64,000 nt of DNA from Cyanobacterium aponinum PCC 10605 (GCF_000317675.1 NC_019776.1:3596001-3660000); one strand, 5' to 3'; counted from the first letter of the stretch, positions 25,282-33,737 are shown. Notes: generated from the letters alone by a model not told the origin. Numbers and translations: made by a program.

Positions 25282-26277
25282 ATGAAAAAACATTTTTACC
25301 CTAAGAATTTTTCCTTTCTGTTGATAGGCATATTATTATCCGCCTTCGCTATAGAAACTAACATCAATTTTGTAAAAGCAAATCCCTCCCCGTCAATTGT
25401 TGCTCAAACCACTAACGATGAAAAAATTAGAGTAGCAGTATTAGACTTTGACTATAGTGCAGTTAGTAATCCTACTTGGTTAAGCTATTTTAATGGCGGA
25501 GCAAAGGGTGTTAGCGATATGATAGTCAACCAACTGGTAGAAACAGGAAAATATCGAGTTATCGAAAGAAGTCGCTTGGATGCAATTCTCGCAGAACAAA
25601 ATTTAGGAGCTAGTGGTAGAGTAGATGCTAGTACCGCCGCCGAAATCGGACGCTTACTAGGAGTTGAAATGGTGGTAATAGGTTCAGTTACCCAATTTGA
25701 TATTGAAAAAAGAGGTTCTAACTTTGGTTTATTTGGGGTAAGTGTAGGTAATGAAAGTTCTGAAGCCTATGTAACCCTCAATTCTCGTATTGTTAACACC
25801 AATACTGGGGAAATTTTGATGACAGCCGAGGGTAAAGGAGTTGCAAACCAATCTGATGACAATGTTAGAGTTTTTACTATTGGCGGAGGAACAAGTACAA
25901 GTAATGAAACAAAGCTACTAACTGTTGCTACTCAAGAAGCAGTAAAAGGTATTGTTTCTAAAATGTCAGAAAATGAAGCTAAATTAGCGGCTGTGCCAAA
26001 AGTTTTACCTAATATCGATGCTGTTGTTGCCGATGTGAGTGGGGGGACAGTTGTTTTAAATAAAGGCTCTCAAGATGGCTACCGTACAGGAATGAAAGTT
26101 TCTATAGAAAGAGTTGGGAAAGAAATAAAAGACCCAGAAACGGGGAAAGTTATTCGTCGCTTAACTACTGCTATTGGTGTTGTTGAATTATATGATGTCG
26201 ATACTTCTTCCAGTCTGGGGAAAATTATTTCGGGGAATGGTTTTAAAGTGGGGGATGTTGCTACTCCTAAAGAATAA
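25282..26277 (+). CDS. CsgG-like lipoprotein/secretion pore protein
   Basis: A 331-residue exported protein. The signal peptide is residues 1-33 (KKHFYPKNF start, cleavage near ANPS); there is no lipobox cysteine. The CsgG domain follows: RVAVLDFDYS (about 50), VNQLVETGKYRVIERSRLD, AEIGRLLGVEMVVIGSVTQF. A C-terminal domain (about 245-331) with VLNKGSQDGYRTGMKVSIER resembles the SH3-like flagellar/curli accessory fold. CsgG forms nonameric outer-membrane pores, but the missing lipidation Cys argues for a periplasmic relative. Cyanobacterial CsgG-family proteins have uncertain roles. Confidence 0.82.
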   Translation: MKKHFYPKNFSFLLIGILLSAFAIETNINFVKANPSPSIVAQTTNDEKIRVAVLDFDYSAVSNPTWLSYFNGGAKGVSDMIVNQLVETGKYRVIERSRLDAILAEQNLGASGRVDASTAAEIGRLLGVEMVVIGSVTQFDIEKRGSNFGLFGVSVGNESSEAYVTLNSRIVNTNTGEILMTAEGKGVANQSDDNVRVFTIGGGTSTSNETKLLTVATQEAVKGIVSKMSENEAKLAAVPKVLPNIDAVVADVSGGTVVLNKGSQDGYRTGMKVSIERVGKEIKDPETGKVIRRLTTAIGVVELYDVDTSSSLGKIISGNGFKVGDVATPKE

Positions 26278-26278
26278 A

Positions 26279-26379
26279 TAACCTCAATTCGGTTTAAGAA
26301 TATCCGATAAGGTTAGGTGTCAGGTTGCAGGTGGTAGGGGTTTAATATATTCAACTCTTACGGTGATGGGGAGATAAGG
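26279..26379. repeat. Stop-proximal composite repeat
   Basis: AACCTCAATTCGGTTTAAG, then ATATCCGATAAGGTTAGG, NNNCAGG heptamers and AATATATTCAACTCTTACGG begin one base past the stop codon of the CsgG-like gene. The same block follows the gap2 (43121), CHAT (54524) and RNase H (20894) genes, and occurs inverted near 39700-39790. It is the site of the next miniature element. Confidence 0.75.
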
Positions 26380-26543
26380 CAGGGCTGTTTCATTTTCGAG
26401 AAAGAAAAAAGAGCGGGAGATAGGGGGAGAGGGAGATGGGGGGATTTTTGTTCATAAAGTTTTAACTAATAGAAAAAAATCCTTGTATCTTTTACTCTTA
26501 CTTAATCTCAGTTAACCTAATTTTTTACTTTGAAACAGCCCTG
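26380..26543. mobile_element. Miniature element, TIR CAGGGCTGTTTCA, copy 1
   Basis: The ends CAGGGCTGTTTCA (26380-26392) and TGAAACAGCCCTG (26531-26543) are perfect 13-bp inverted repeats around a 138-bp non-coding core. GGGAGATAAGG occurs directly on both sides (26369-26379 and 26544-26554), an 11-bp direct repeat, though the flanking sequence is itself a repeat. A copy in opposite orientation lies at 43263-43424. Confidence 0.83.
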
Positions 26544-26668
26544 GGGAGATAAGGGGGGAAGGCAAAAGTATTTAATTAACCTTTCCCTAAGACCCTAAAC
26601 TAAATACTAGATTGAAGAACCCTACCTTGTAGAAGGATAAGTATTTTTGCTCCCATTTTGATAAATCC

Positions 26669-26697
26669 TTGCTCAAAGAAGATTAAATTATTATCAT
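26669..26697 (+). promoter_or_regulatory. Promoter of the structured RNA
   Basis: A -35 TTGCTC (26669-26674) and a -10 TATCAT (26692-26697) are separated by 17 bp. The expected start is at about 26704-26706, immediately before the folded region. Confidence 0.5.
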
Positions 26698-26704
26698 AGA
26701 TAAT

Positions 26705-26885
26705 AACAAGGCTACTGCGTTGGTGACTGCCAATCAAGTTTTTTGATCTATACTTGAATTATGAGGAAACCGACAGATTTCCAGTGGTAGTAAACCGAGC
26801 TTTTGTACTCGGAAACGGAAACGGAAACGTTGGTCTCCACCTGGACATACCAGGTCATAAACTGAGGTAAAACGGCGTAGTGGTC
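26705..26885 (+). ncRNA. ssrS: Structured RNA, probable 6S RNA
   Basis: A GC-richer island in a 700-nt gap with no ORF. The ends pair: CTACTGCGTT (26712-26721) with AACGGCGTAG (26871-26880), two 4-bp helices around a 2x2 internal loop. Inside are hairpins CCGAG-ctttngta-CTCGG (about 26798-26815) and CCTGG-acata-CCAGG (about 26839-26853). The size (about 180 nt), closing stem, open central region, dedicated promoter and absence of a ribosome binding site fit 6S RNA, the RNA polymerase regulator. I do not recall a family consensus exactly enough to be certain; another cyanobacterial small RNA is the alternative. Confidence 0.5.
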
Positions 26886-27013
26886 TATAATTTTACAATT
26901 TGGAATGCTAAGTTGGTAAAGATAAACAAAAATAAAAAAAGATTATTCTCTTTCATTTGTCTATCTCAGCCGTAAATTAAATATACTATGTCACTCTCAC
27001 ATCATCATCAAAA

Positions 27014-27487
27014 ATGAGTTTAGCAGAAATACAGTTTCAGGTTTTGACGGACAAAGATTTGGAACAGGTGTTAGAACTCGATCGGATTTGTTTTGGTGGT
27101 TTATGGAGTTTAGACAGCTATAAAAGAGAAATAGAAAGTCCTAATAGTTATTTATTAATCATCACAGTGAATACTCACTCAGGGACAAAAGTTATTGGTT
27201 TTGGTTGTTTTTGGGCAATTTTAGAAGAAGCACATATAACAATTCTTGCTATTCATCCTGATTTTCAAGGGCAAGGTTTAGGTAGTCTATTACTGGAAAA
27301 TTTGCTGAAAGAAGCTGTTAACAGAAAATTGGAAAGGGCAACTTTAGAAGTAGGGGAAAATAACACAAAAGCTATTAATTTATATCAAAAATTTGGATTT
27401 AAAGAAGCGGGAAGAAGAAAAAAATACTATAAAAAAACAGGAGAAGACGCTTTAATTTTCTGGAAATCTATAAGGGAAAACACTTAA
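27014..27487 (+). CDS. rimI: Ribosomal protein S18-alanine N-acetyltransferase
   Basis: A 157-residue GNAT acetyltransferase. Residues 10-30 carry LTDKDLEQVLELDRICF, the RimI start. The acetyl-CoA loop is IHPDFQGQGLGSLLLE (about residue 85). LEVGENNTKAINLYQKFGFKEAGRRKKYY completes the GNAT fold and is typical of RimI, with the YY pair near the C-terminus. RimI acetylates the N-terminal Ala of S18. The paralogous use in threonylcarbamoyl-adenosine operons cannot be excluded, but no tsaB is near. Confidence 0.85.
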   Translation: MSLAEIQFQVLTDKDLEQVLELDRICFGGLWSLDSYKREIESPNSYLLIITVNTHSGTKVIGFGCFWAILEEAHITILAIHPDFQGQGLGSLLLENLLKEAVNRKLERATLEVGENNTKAINLYQKFGFKEAGRRKKYYKKTGEDALIFWKSIRENT

Positions 27488-27532
27488 AACTTGAATGAAA
27501 AAAAAGAAATTTAAGGAAATTTAAAACTGAAA

Positions 27533-27919
27533 TCATAATTGATGTAAATAGTTAAGTAAATCTGCCATGTCTTCTGTGGAAGTTTGAAATTTAGGCATGG
27601 GGGGAGTTTTTCCACTAATAACTTGTTTAATAATTTGTGAATCTGATTTATGTTTAGTCACGTTAAGTAAGCTAGGGCCTACGTTACCTGCACCATTCAA
27701 TCCATGACAACCTGCACAGTTTACTTGAAAAATAGCTTCTCCTCTTGTTTTGTTACCTTCCAAAGATAAAACTTCTTGCACATAAGGATCTGAAATAGGA
27801 AATAACCACCATATAGTTAAAGATATGAGGACAATAATAACTATTGCCAATATATTCCCAGTGGTTTTATTCTGGGTGGAATTATCATTAAGTTGTGTTT
27901 CAAGTAACTGGTTATTCAC
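27533..27919 (-). CDS. cytM: Cytochrome cM
   Basis: A 128-residue c-type cytochrome with an uncleaved N-terminal membrane anchor (residues 22-41) and one haem site C68-A-G-C71-H72. The SDPYVQEVLSLEG, GNVGPSLLNVTKHKSDS and ISGKTPPMPKFQ segments, with Met ligand in PPMPKF, match cyanobacterial CytM. CytM is a low-abundance, low-potential cytochrome that affects respiration and cold/high-light fitness. It is divergent from ndbB, an NADH-oxidising flavoprotein; both relate to respiratory electron flow, though a link is inference. Confidence 0.92.
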   Translation of the reverse strand: MNNQLLETQLNDNSTQNKTTGNILAIVIIVLISLTIWWLFPISDPYVQEVLSLEGNKTRGEAIFQVNCAGCHGLNGAGNVGPSLLNVTKHKSDSQIIKQVISGKTPPMPKFQTSTEDMADLLNYLHQL

Positions 27920-28116
27920 TAGCTCATTGTTAATTTTTAGTTGACTTAATTAACATTTTGCAATATTTTGTCTCATTCATGCCACTATTTAAGATTTTAT
28001 GAAGATTTCTGATCGATATAATAAATATTATCGGTTTTCGGTTTATTAATAATTTCTCATAGGAAGAGTCATAGATTAAAATATTAAGAATAGTTAAGCA
28101 AGGAGTTGTGGTTAAG

Positions 28117-29304
28117 GTGAATAAAATAGTTATTCTTGGCGGTGGTTTTGGCGGTTTATATACTGCTATTAAATTAGCTCAATTTCCGTGGCAAGAGTCG
28201 AATCCTGAAATTGTTTTAATTGATAAAAATGATCGTTTTTTATTTTCTCCGTTACTATATGAATTAATTACGGATGAAATGCAGAGTTGGGAAGTAGCAC
28301 CTTCTTATTATGAACTACTCAGCAATACTTCTATTCGTTTTCTTCAAGATACTGTTACAGAGATTGATGACACTGCAAGACAGATTTCTTTAAAAAATAA
28401 TGGTGATTTATCTTATGATTATTTGGTAATGGCACTAGGAGGAAAAACTCCTGTTAACCAAGTATCAGGGGCATCGGATTTTGCTATTCCTTTTCGCACT
28501 TTAGAAGATGCTTACCGAGTTAAGGAGAAATTGAGGGTTTTAGAAAATTCTGATTTAGAAGCCATTAGAGTTGTCGTCGTGGGGGGGGGTTATAGTGGGG
28601 TTGAATTAGCCTTAAAAGTGGCTGATCGTTTAGGAAAAAGGGGTAAAATTAGGATAGTTGATAGGGGTTCAGAAATTTTATCAGATTCTCCTGAATTTAA
28701 TCGAAAAACAGCCGAAAAAGCTCTGCGCGATCGCACTATTTGGACTGATTTAGAAACAGAAGTAACGAATATTACGGAAAAAGACATCAGCTTATCTTAC
28801 AAAAATCAAATTGATACAATTCCCGTCGATTTAGTATTATGGACGGTAGGAACAAAACCTGTAATGTTAGAGAAAAAATTTCCCTTTGCCACTAATGCTC
28901 AAGGAAAAATAGAAATTAACTCTTATCTACAAGTTAAAGATAATTCAGTAGTTTGGGCTTTAGGTGACTTGGTTGAGTGTTATGATCAACAAGGAAAGAA
29001 ATTACCAGCTACTGCCCAAGTTGCTTTTCAACAGGCGGATTACTGTGCTTGGAATATTTGGGCTACCATTGAAAATAAACCCCTGTTAGCTTTTAAATAT
29101 CAACCTCTTGGGGAAATGTTAGCACTGGGCAAAGATAGTGCAACTATTAGCGGTTTAGGCTTATCTCTTGGTGGTGGTTTGGGCTATTTAGCAAGAAGGT
29201 TAATTTACCTTTATCGTTTACCCACTTTTGAGCATCAAATGGCGGTTGCGATGAATTGGATTACTTCTCCTTTAACTCAGCTTATCGGTAGTGCAAATGA
29301 GTAA
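28117..29304 (+). CDS. ndbB: Type II NAD(P)H dehydrogenase / demethylphylloquinone reductase NdbB
   Basis: A 395-residue flavoprotein with two Rossmann folds: VILGGGFGGLYTAIKL for FAD near the N-terminus and VVVGGGYSGVELALKV for NAD(P)H near residue 157. FLFSPLLYELITDEMQ, then QADYCAWNIWA and YQPLGEMLALG, are strongly like NdbB. In Synechocystis NdbB (Slr1743) reduces demethylphylloquinone so that MenG can methylate it. I chose GTG 28117; AAGGAG ends 11 nt upstream, while the GTG at 28108 sits too close to it. Confidence 0.87.
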   Translation: MNKIVILGGGFGGLYTAIKLAQFPWQESNPEIVLIDKNDRFLFSPLLYELITDEMQSWEVAPSYYELLSNTSIRFLQDTVTEIDDTARQISLKNNGDLSYDYLVMALGGKTPVNQVSGASDFAIPFRTLEDAYRVKEKLRVLENSDLEAIRVVVVGGGYSGVELALKVADRLGKRGKIRIVDRGSEILSDSPEFNRKTAEKALRDRTIWTDLETEVTNITEKDISLSYKNQIDTIPVDLVLWTVGTKPVMLEKKFPFATNAQGKIEINSYLQVKDNSVVWALGDLVECYDQQGKKLPATAQVAFQQADYCAWNIWATIENKPLLAFKYQPLGEMLALGKDSATISGLGLSLGGGLGYLARRLIYLYRLPTFEHQMAVAMNWITSPLTQLIGSANE

Positions 29305-29501
29305 TGAGTAGAAGTCAGGTGTCAGGTGCTAGGAGTTGAATATATTTAACTTTTGGGGTTATGAGGAGAGAGGGAGATAAGGTGTCAGGTTTCAGGTTGC
29401 AGGTGTTGGAGAAAGTAATAAGTAACGAGTAATGAGTAATGAGTGTTCGGAGTTATTAATTATTAATTCTTAATTATCAACTATTCACTATTAACTATTC
29501 A
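29305..29501. repeat. Composite intergenic repeat after ndbB
   Basis: A second copy of the composite seen at 15420-15590 (TGTCAGG, TTTCAGG, TTGCAGG heptamers, then GTTGGAGAAAGTAATAAGTA, GTTCGGAGTTATTAATTATT and ACTATTCACTATT). A degenerate GTTGAATATATTTAAC palindrome lies at about 29336. It lies between the ndbB and hpnK stop codons. Confidence 0.72.
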
Positions 29502-30350
29502 CTATTCATCTTTGCCCCTTGCCTTGCCCAGTTGGAAGTAGTTAACTACTTTAAAACCTTCTGTTAATATTATTTCTTGAACTTTTTGACTACAAAGTGC
29601 CTGATATTCTTGATCTGTGAGGGATTGAGGGTGAAAATAGATTTCATTATAAATAGTTTTTATCTGAGGAATTAAGCCTAATAAGTAAGATTCTGACATA
29701 TTGCCTGTTTGCAGTAATCCATAGACTCTATCTAAAAATTGAACTCCAGATGTTGATAAGGGTTTTTTTGCTGATTTTCTTAACCAACGAAATATATTGG
29801 CATAAATAATTTTTAAGATGGGGTTAGTGCGATCGAGTTTTAGGGTAAAATTTAATTCTTCATAAGGAAGACGGATAAATTTGATTTGATATTCTGGAGC
29901 TAGTTGTGCCAGAATTTGAATGACGATGGGATGGATATGTAAATGTAGATGTCCATCCACATGAGATAATTTTAATCCTGTTTCCCTAAATAGATCTAAT
30001 TGTGCCTTAATTTCTCGTTTTAACTCTTGTCTGGCAGAGGGGATAAATTGATATTTTAAACCGGCGATCGCAGCGCTATCATGAAATAATCCTTCTTTAT
30101 TAACTAAATTAGGTATTTGCTGAGGATTCAGGGCAGATTTACCACAACATAAAACTAAATGTAAACCAACCCCTAAACTCGGATTTTCTTTAGCTAACTT
30201 TACGGCAGATTTTGCTTTTTCCGCTGTCACCATTAAACTGGTACTAGAGAGAATACCATTTCGATGAGCTTCTATAATTGCCTCATTTATCTCATCAGAA
30301 TAACCAAAATCATCGGCATTGACTACTACATACTTATCAGCAACTTTCAC
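29502..30350 (-). CDS. hpnK: ChbG/HpnK-family deacetylase
   Basis: A 282-residue YdjC/ChbG-type polysaccharide deacetylase. The metal site is visible: VNADDFGYSD (residues about 10-19, Asp pair) and the VDGHLHLHIHP motif (about 130-140) that supplies histidines. HpnK removes acetyl from N-acetylglucosaminyl bacteriohopanetetrol, the step after HpnI. An hpnI-like gene is 5.6 kb to the left, supporting this reading over general chitooligosaccharide deacetylase. No hopanoid cyclase is in the window. The tRNA-Gln lies 27 bases upstream on the same strand. Confidence 0.82.
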   Translation of the reverse strand: MKVADKYVVVNADDFGYSDEINEAIIEAHRNGILSSTSLMVTAEKAKSAVKLAKENPSLGVGLHLVLCCGKSALNPQQIPNLVNKEGLFHDSAAIAGLKYQFIPSARQELKREIKAQLDLFRETGLKLSHVDGHLHLHIHPIVIQILAQLAPEYQIKFIRLPYEELNFTLKLDRTNPILKIIYANIFRWLRKSAKKPLSTSGVQFLDRVYGLLQTGNMSESYLLGLIPQIKTIYNEIYFHPQSLTDQEYQALCSQKVQEIILTEGFKVVNYFQLGKARGKDE

Positions 30351-30377
30351 TTCTTCACCGAATTATCTGCTAAAAAC

Positions 30378-30448
30378 TGGGGTGCTAGGATTCGAACCCA
30401 GGAATGGCGAGACCAAAACCCGCTGCCTTACCGCTTGGCGACACCCCA
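30378..30448 (-). tRNA. trnQ: tRNA-Gln (anticodon TTG)
   Basis: On the minus strand TGGGGTG pairs with CACCCCA (7 bp), the D arm GCCAAGCGGTAAGGC is normal, the anticodon loop is TTTTGGT (anticodon TTG, Gln), and the T arm contains the GGTTCGAATCC box. The 71-nt cloverleaf is complete; CCA is not encoded. It lies 27 nt before hpnK in the same orientation. Confidence 0.96.
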
Positions 30449-30533
30449 TTGCGTTTAACGCACATTAAATATTATGGCGAAACCTAACCAATTTTGTCAA
30501 GAGTAAAAAGATTTTTTTTCAGCTTTGAGAGTC

Positions 30534-31358
30534 TTAAACCGATAACTTATATATTTCCCGACGAGACAAATTACTATATTTTGCCAATTCCTGACAGGCT
30601 TCACTTTTTGTCATACCTTTTGCCATTAGTTGTTCAATTTCTTCTTTTATCTGAGTCGGTGATAACTCCACTATTTCTTGATGTTGGTTTCCCTCTACAA
30701 TAATGGTAAATTCTCCTTTTGGATTTTGATTTTGATAAAATGCGATCGCATCTTTAATCGTACCTCGCCAAAAATCTTCATGGAGTTTAGTTAATTCTCT
30801 GGCTAAGGTGATACGGCGATTATCTCCAAAATACTGAGAAAAATCCTTTAGAGTTTTTAAGAGACGATGGGGGGCTTCATAAAAAATAATCGTCCTTTTT
30901 TCCCCTTGTAAATCTTTGAGTAAATTATCTTTTTCTTTCTTTTTCTGGGGCAAGAATCCTTCAAAACAAAACCTATCACTACTCAAACCAGAAGCAATTA
31001 AACCATTAATAGCTGCGATCGCACCTGGTATTGGTATAATATTAATTTGATGCTTAATACAAGCTGATACTAAATGATAGCCCGGATCAGAAATAGCAGG
31101 AGTACCAGCATCAGTAACTAAAGCAATACTTAAACCATCTTCTAGTTTGGTTAGCAATTCTTGTACACGACTTTGGTGATTATGTTGATGATAACTAATC
31201 GTTGGTGTGCTAATTTGATAATACTTTAACAACTTGCCAGTATGTCTAGTATCCTCGGCGGCGATAATATCCACCGATTGTAAAACTTTAATGGCTCGAA
31301 AAGTAATATCTTCCAAGTTACCGATAGGTGTTGCCACTAAATAAAGAAATCCACTCAT
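30534..31358 (-). CDS. rsmI: 16S rRNA 2'-O-ribose C1402 methyltransferase RsmI
   Basis: A 274-residue tetrapyrrole-methylase-fold enzyme that methylates the ribose of C1402 in 16S rRNA, tuning the decoding centre. It reads GFLYLVATPIGNLEDITFRA (residues 2-21), IIAAEDTRHTGKLL (about 30-44), ALVTDAGTPAISDPG and FYEAPHRLLKTL. The C-terminal helix KSEACQELAKYSNLSRREIY is typical. It starts MSGFLYLVATP without a clear ribosome binding site. Several GCGATCGC sites lie in the gene. Monocistronic. Confidence 0.95.
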   Translation of the reverse strand: MSGFLYLVATPIGNLEDITFRAIKVLQSVDIIAAEDTRHTGKLLKYYQISTPTISYHQHNHQSRVQELLTKLEDGLSIALVTDAGTPAISDPGYHLVSACIKHQINIIPIPGAIAAINGLIASGLSSDRFCFEGFLPQKKKEKDNLLKDLQGEKRTIIFYEAPHRLLKTLKDFSQYFGDNRRITLARELTKLHEDFWRGTIKDAIAFYQNQNPKGEFTIIVEGNQHQEIVELSPTQIKEEIEQLMAKGMTKSEACQELAKYSNLSRREIYKLSV

Positions 31359-31586
31359 AAATCTGGCTATTTTGCTTCCCGTCGTGATTAATGATTACTA
31401 AAAAAAGGTATCAGGTTTCAGATATAAAAATTAATTAAACACTTTTGCCCTCCCCCTTCGATAAGGGGGATAAAGGGTGGTTTCTTTTAAGGGGAGACAC
31501 AGAGGGGTTTCCCTTTTGCCTCTTGACTCTTCTCTTTTCCCCACCATCATCAAACAAATTAAACGCAAAAACTAGCTTCAATAAAT

Positions 31587-31616
31587 TTGCAGATCAAGAC
31601 AAAATAAGAGTAAAAT
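31587..31616 (+). promoter_or_regulatory. Probable promoter of rpmB
   Basis: A -35 TTGCAG (31587-31592) and a -10 TAAAAT (31611-31616), spaced 18 bp, lie about 50 nt before the rpmB start, with AGGAG near the ATG. Confidence 0.4.
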
Positions 31617-31668
31617 GGTAATTTGCTTACTAAATTAAATATTAAATTAACATTAGGAGATAATTATT

Positions 31669-31917
31669 ATGGCTCGTGTTTGCCAGTTGACAGGAAAAAG
31701 AGCGAATAATGGTTTTGCCGTCTCTCACTCCCATCGCCGTACCAAAAAGTTACAACACGCTAACTTACAAGATAAAAAAATTTGGTGGGCAGAAGGTAAC
31801 TGTTTCGTTAGATTACGCTTATCAACTAAAGCCTTAAAAACCCTTGACAAAAAAGGTATTAACGCTATGGCAAGAGAGGCTGGTTTAGACTTAAGACAAT
31901 TCAAGTGCGAAAACTAA
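31669..31917 (+). CDS. rpmB: 50S ribosomal protein L28
   Basis: An 82-residue L28: [20 protein letters not shown], then [34 protein letters not shown] and the end [15 protein letters not shown]. It binds 23S rRNA and helps subunit joining. The length is slightly above the E. coli 78 residues, normal for cyanobacteria. A clear ribosome binding site (AGGAG) precedes the ATG. Monocistronic. Confidence 0.96.
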   Translation: MARVCQLTGKRANNGFAVSHSHRRTKKLQHANLQDKKIWWAEGNCFVRLRLSTKALKTLDKKGINAMAREAGLDLRQFKCEN

Positions 31918-31974
31918 ACCATTTTCCTAAGAGTTGACAAAGTTATCTTAAATTGTGAGTAATGGAACAGGTGA

Positions 31975-32232
31975 CTAAATGTCGTTTCTGTCCACACTAC
32001 CAAAAAATACTGGCTCAACTCTTAATCCCACCACAGAAGAAGGGCGAACAACCATGTATTCTCCCTGAATGTTTTTAATAGGTACATTAATAAAATCTTT
32101 AGAATCTGCCTTTGGTACTAACTCTCCACTGTACCACTTTTGAAACTCTTGAATACTGGGAAATCTAACCTCTTCCCTATGACCATTACTGATTAATATA
32201 TGCACTATATACTCGTCTGGTTTTCTGGGCAT
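31975..32232 (-). CDS. Conserved cyanobacterial hypothetical protein (85 aa)
   Basis: An 85-residue soluble protein, mixed alpha/beta by composition: PDEYIVHILISNGHREEVRF, a FQKWYSGELVPK segment and YMVVRPSSVVGLRVEPVFFG. It looks conserved in cyanobacteria but I know no function. It is transcribed toward rpmB, so the two genes converge. There is no signal peptide or metal motif. Not a shadow: it has a start, a normal length and no overlapping longer frame. Confidence 0.65.
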   Translation of the reverse strand: MPRKPDEYIVHILISNGHREEVRFPSIQEFQKWYSGELVPKADSKDFINVPIKNIQGEYMVVRPSSVVGLRVEPVFFGSVDRNDI

Positions 32233-32322
32233 AAACTGTTTCCTAATCGTTTATTCTCACGCTAATCTGATCATTTTCTCATAAAATTAGGAAAAAAAAT
32301 CATATTTTTAGGTTTTTTGACA

Positions 32323-33737
32323 CTCCCCCGACAAATCAAAAGATTGTGTCGGGAGATTCTAGCTTCACAGATTCGTGGCTAGACGAATAAACTCGCCCCC
32401 GCTGCGACCATCTCCACTAGCTTTTTCTTGGACGGGCTGTCCGACCGCCACTAAATCTAATCCACGTTTTAAGACCACAAGAGCGGAGGCATGATCTCTC
32501 CCTGTGGTGAAACCACATTCAGGGCAATGATGTACCCGTTCCTGGAGGTATTTTCTACCTGTCATAACACCACACTCAGGGCATTCCTGAGATGTGTAGC
32601 GATAATCAACCTTCTCGAAGTAAGTATCCGTGCGGAAGCAAACCCACTCCAAGATATTAACGAATTGCCCGAAAGCAAAATCAGCACTGGATTTGGAGAG
32701 AAAAGATCTTTGCCAAGACTTAAAATCTAGGTCTTCAACAAAAATCATTCCCGTATCCTGCACCAAATGGTGAGAAAGTTTAAAGTGATAATCTTTCCGA
32801 TGACAAGCAATCTTAAAGTGTAAACGGGATATACGTTTCTGCAATTCTCGCCATCCACAAGACCCTTTTTGTTTGTTTTTGAGTCTTCGCTGTAGTCTTT
32901 TCAACTCCCTAGCATATTTATTCAGAAATCTGGGTCTTGGGATTGATTCGTTATCGCTGGTAACAACCGCCAAAATAAAACCTAAGTCTAATCCTTTGGG
33001 ATGCCCATGAGGGATTGGCCGGGGAATGTCTACATCTGACTGCAAGGACAATATGACAAAATATCCTGTCGCTTTTCTCACGATTCGGGCTTGTTTTACC
33101 AAGAAACCATCGGGAATGGGGCGAGATTGTCTAAATTTAACCCATCCTAGTTGCGGTAATTTAATCCTATTTCCCTGAATGCAATTATTTAACATTTGAG
33201 GGAAAACAAAAGATCTCATGCGATTACGATTCTTGAATCTAGGAAAACCTAGTTTTTTCTTTTCACGATCCGCAAAAGCTCGTTCTAGCGTCCGCAATAC
33301 CTGTTGTTCAACCTGTGCATTAACCGAAGCAATCCTTTCGTTTTGCTTCCTTGCCAAAGTCAAGGATTTTGCTTGTTGATTATAATTAGGATATTTTGTC
33401 TCAGGTGATATAATGTACTCCTGTTGAATGGAGCAAGCGTTTACAGGTGATTTTCGTGATCGTACCCAGTCGATTCTTTCCAAGAGCGCAAAATTCCAGA
33501 TTGAGCGACACACATCTAGCGTATGTTCTATTTGCTCGACTTGGAATTTACTTGGTTTGAGTTTATACTCGTAGGAAAGATTCAACATTTGGGAAACAAT
33601 TTACCTTTTCTAACATCTTCAGTTATCTACACAGATTTGTCAAGATGTAGATGTCGCTATCCCTCCATTTTTCTGTTGGTCAAAATTCATCTCCCGTTCA
33701 TTTCAAGGGTATTTTTTCGGGAGAAATTGAACGGGAG
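32323..33737 (-). mobile_element. IS200/IS605-type element carrying only tnpB
   Basis: The tnpB gene is flanked by subterminal hairpins as in IS605 elements. At the right end, 32323-32355 pairs CTCCC[CC]GACA with TGTCGGGAG, 10 nt past the tnpB stop. At the left end, 33691-33700 (CTCCCGTTCA) pairs with 33728-33737 (TGAACGGGAG), 103 nt before the start. No tnpA is present, so movement would need a transposase in trans. The precise cleavage sites are not identifiable without a second copy. Confidence 0.7.
32365..33588 (-). CDS. tnpB: TnpB, RNA-guided RuvC-like nuclease
   Basis: A 407-residue TnpB. The N-terminal helix-turn-helix (SYEYKLKPSKFQVEQIEHTL) leads into the WED/REC region. The split RuvC catalytic residues are complete: D201 (GLDLGF), E285 (FVEDLDF) and D365 (GRDHASAL). 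The zinc ribbon has C336/C339 and C355/C358. TnpB nucleases use an omega RNA from the element's right end to cut DNA next to a target-adjacent motif. The 3' part of this gene and the right-end hairpin should form that RNA on the minus strand. The full catalytic set suggests an active nuclease. Confidence 0.92.
   Translation of the reverse strand: MLNLSYEYKLKPSKFQVEQIEHTLDVCRSIWNFALLERIDWVRSRKSPVNACSIQQEYIISPETKYPNYNQQAKSLTLARKQNERIASVNAQVEQQVLRTLERAFADREKKKLGFPRFKNRNRMRSFVFPQMLNNCIQGNRIKLPQLGWVKFRQSRPIPDGFLVKQARIVRKATGYFVILSLQSDVDIPRPIPHGHPKGLDLGFILAVVTSDNESIPRPRFLNKYARELKRLQRRLKNKQKGSCGWRELQKRISRLHFKIACHRKDYHFKLSHHLVQDTGMIFVEDLDFKSWQRSFLSKSSADFAFGQFVNILEWVCFRTDTYFEKVDYRYTSQECPECGVMTGRKYLQERVHHCPECGFTTGRDHASALVVLKRGLDLVAVGQPVQEKASGDGRSGGEFIRLATNL

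Noticed and set aside
30264-30458. 64-codon plus-strand ORF over tRNA-Gln
   Set aside because: It runs antisense to hpnK and the tRNA.
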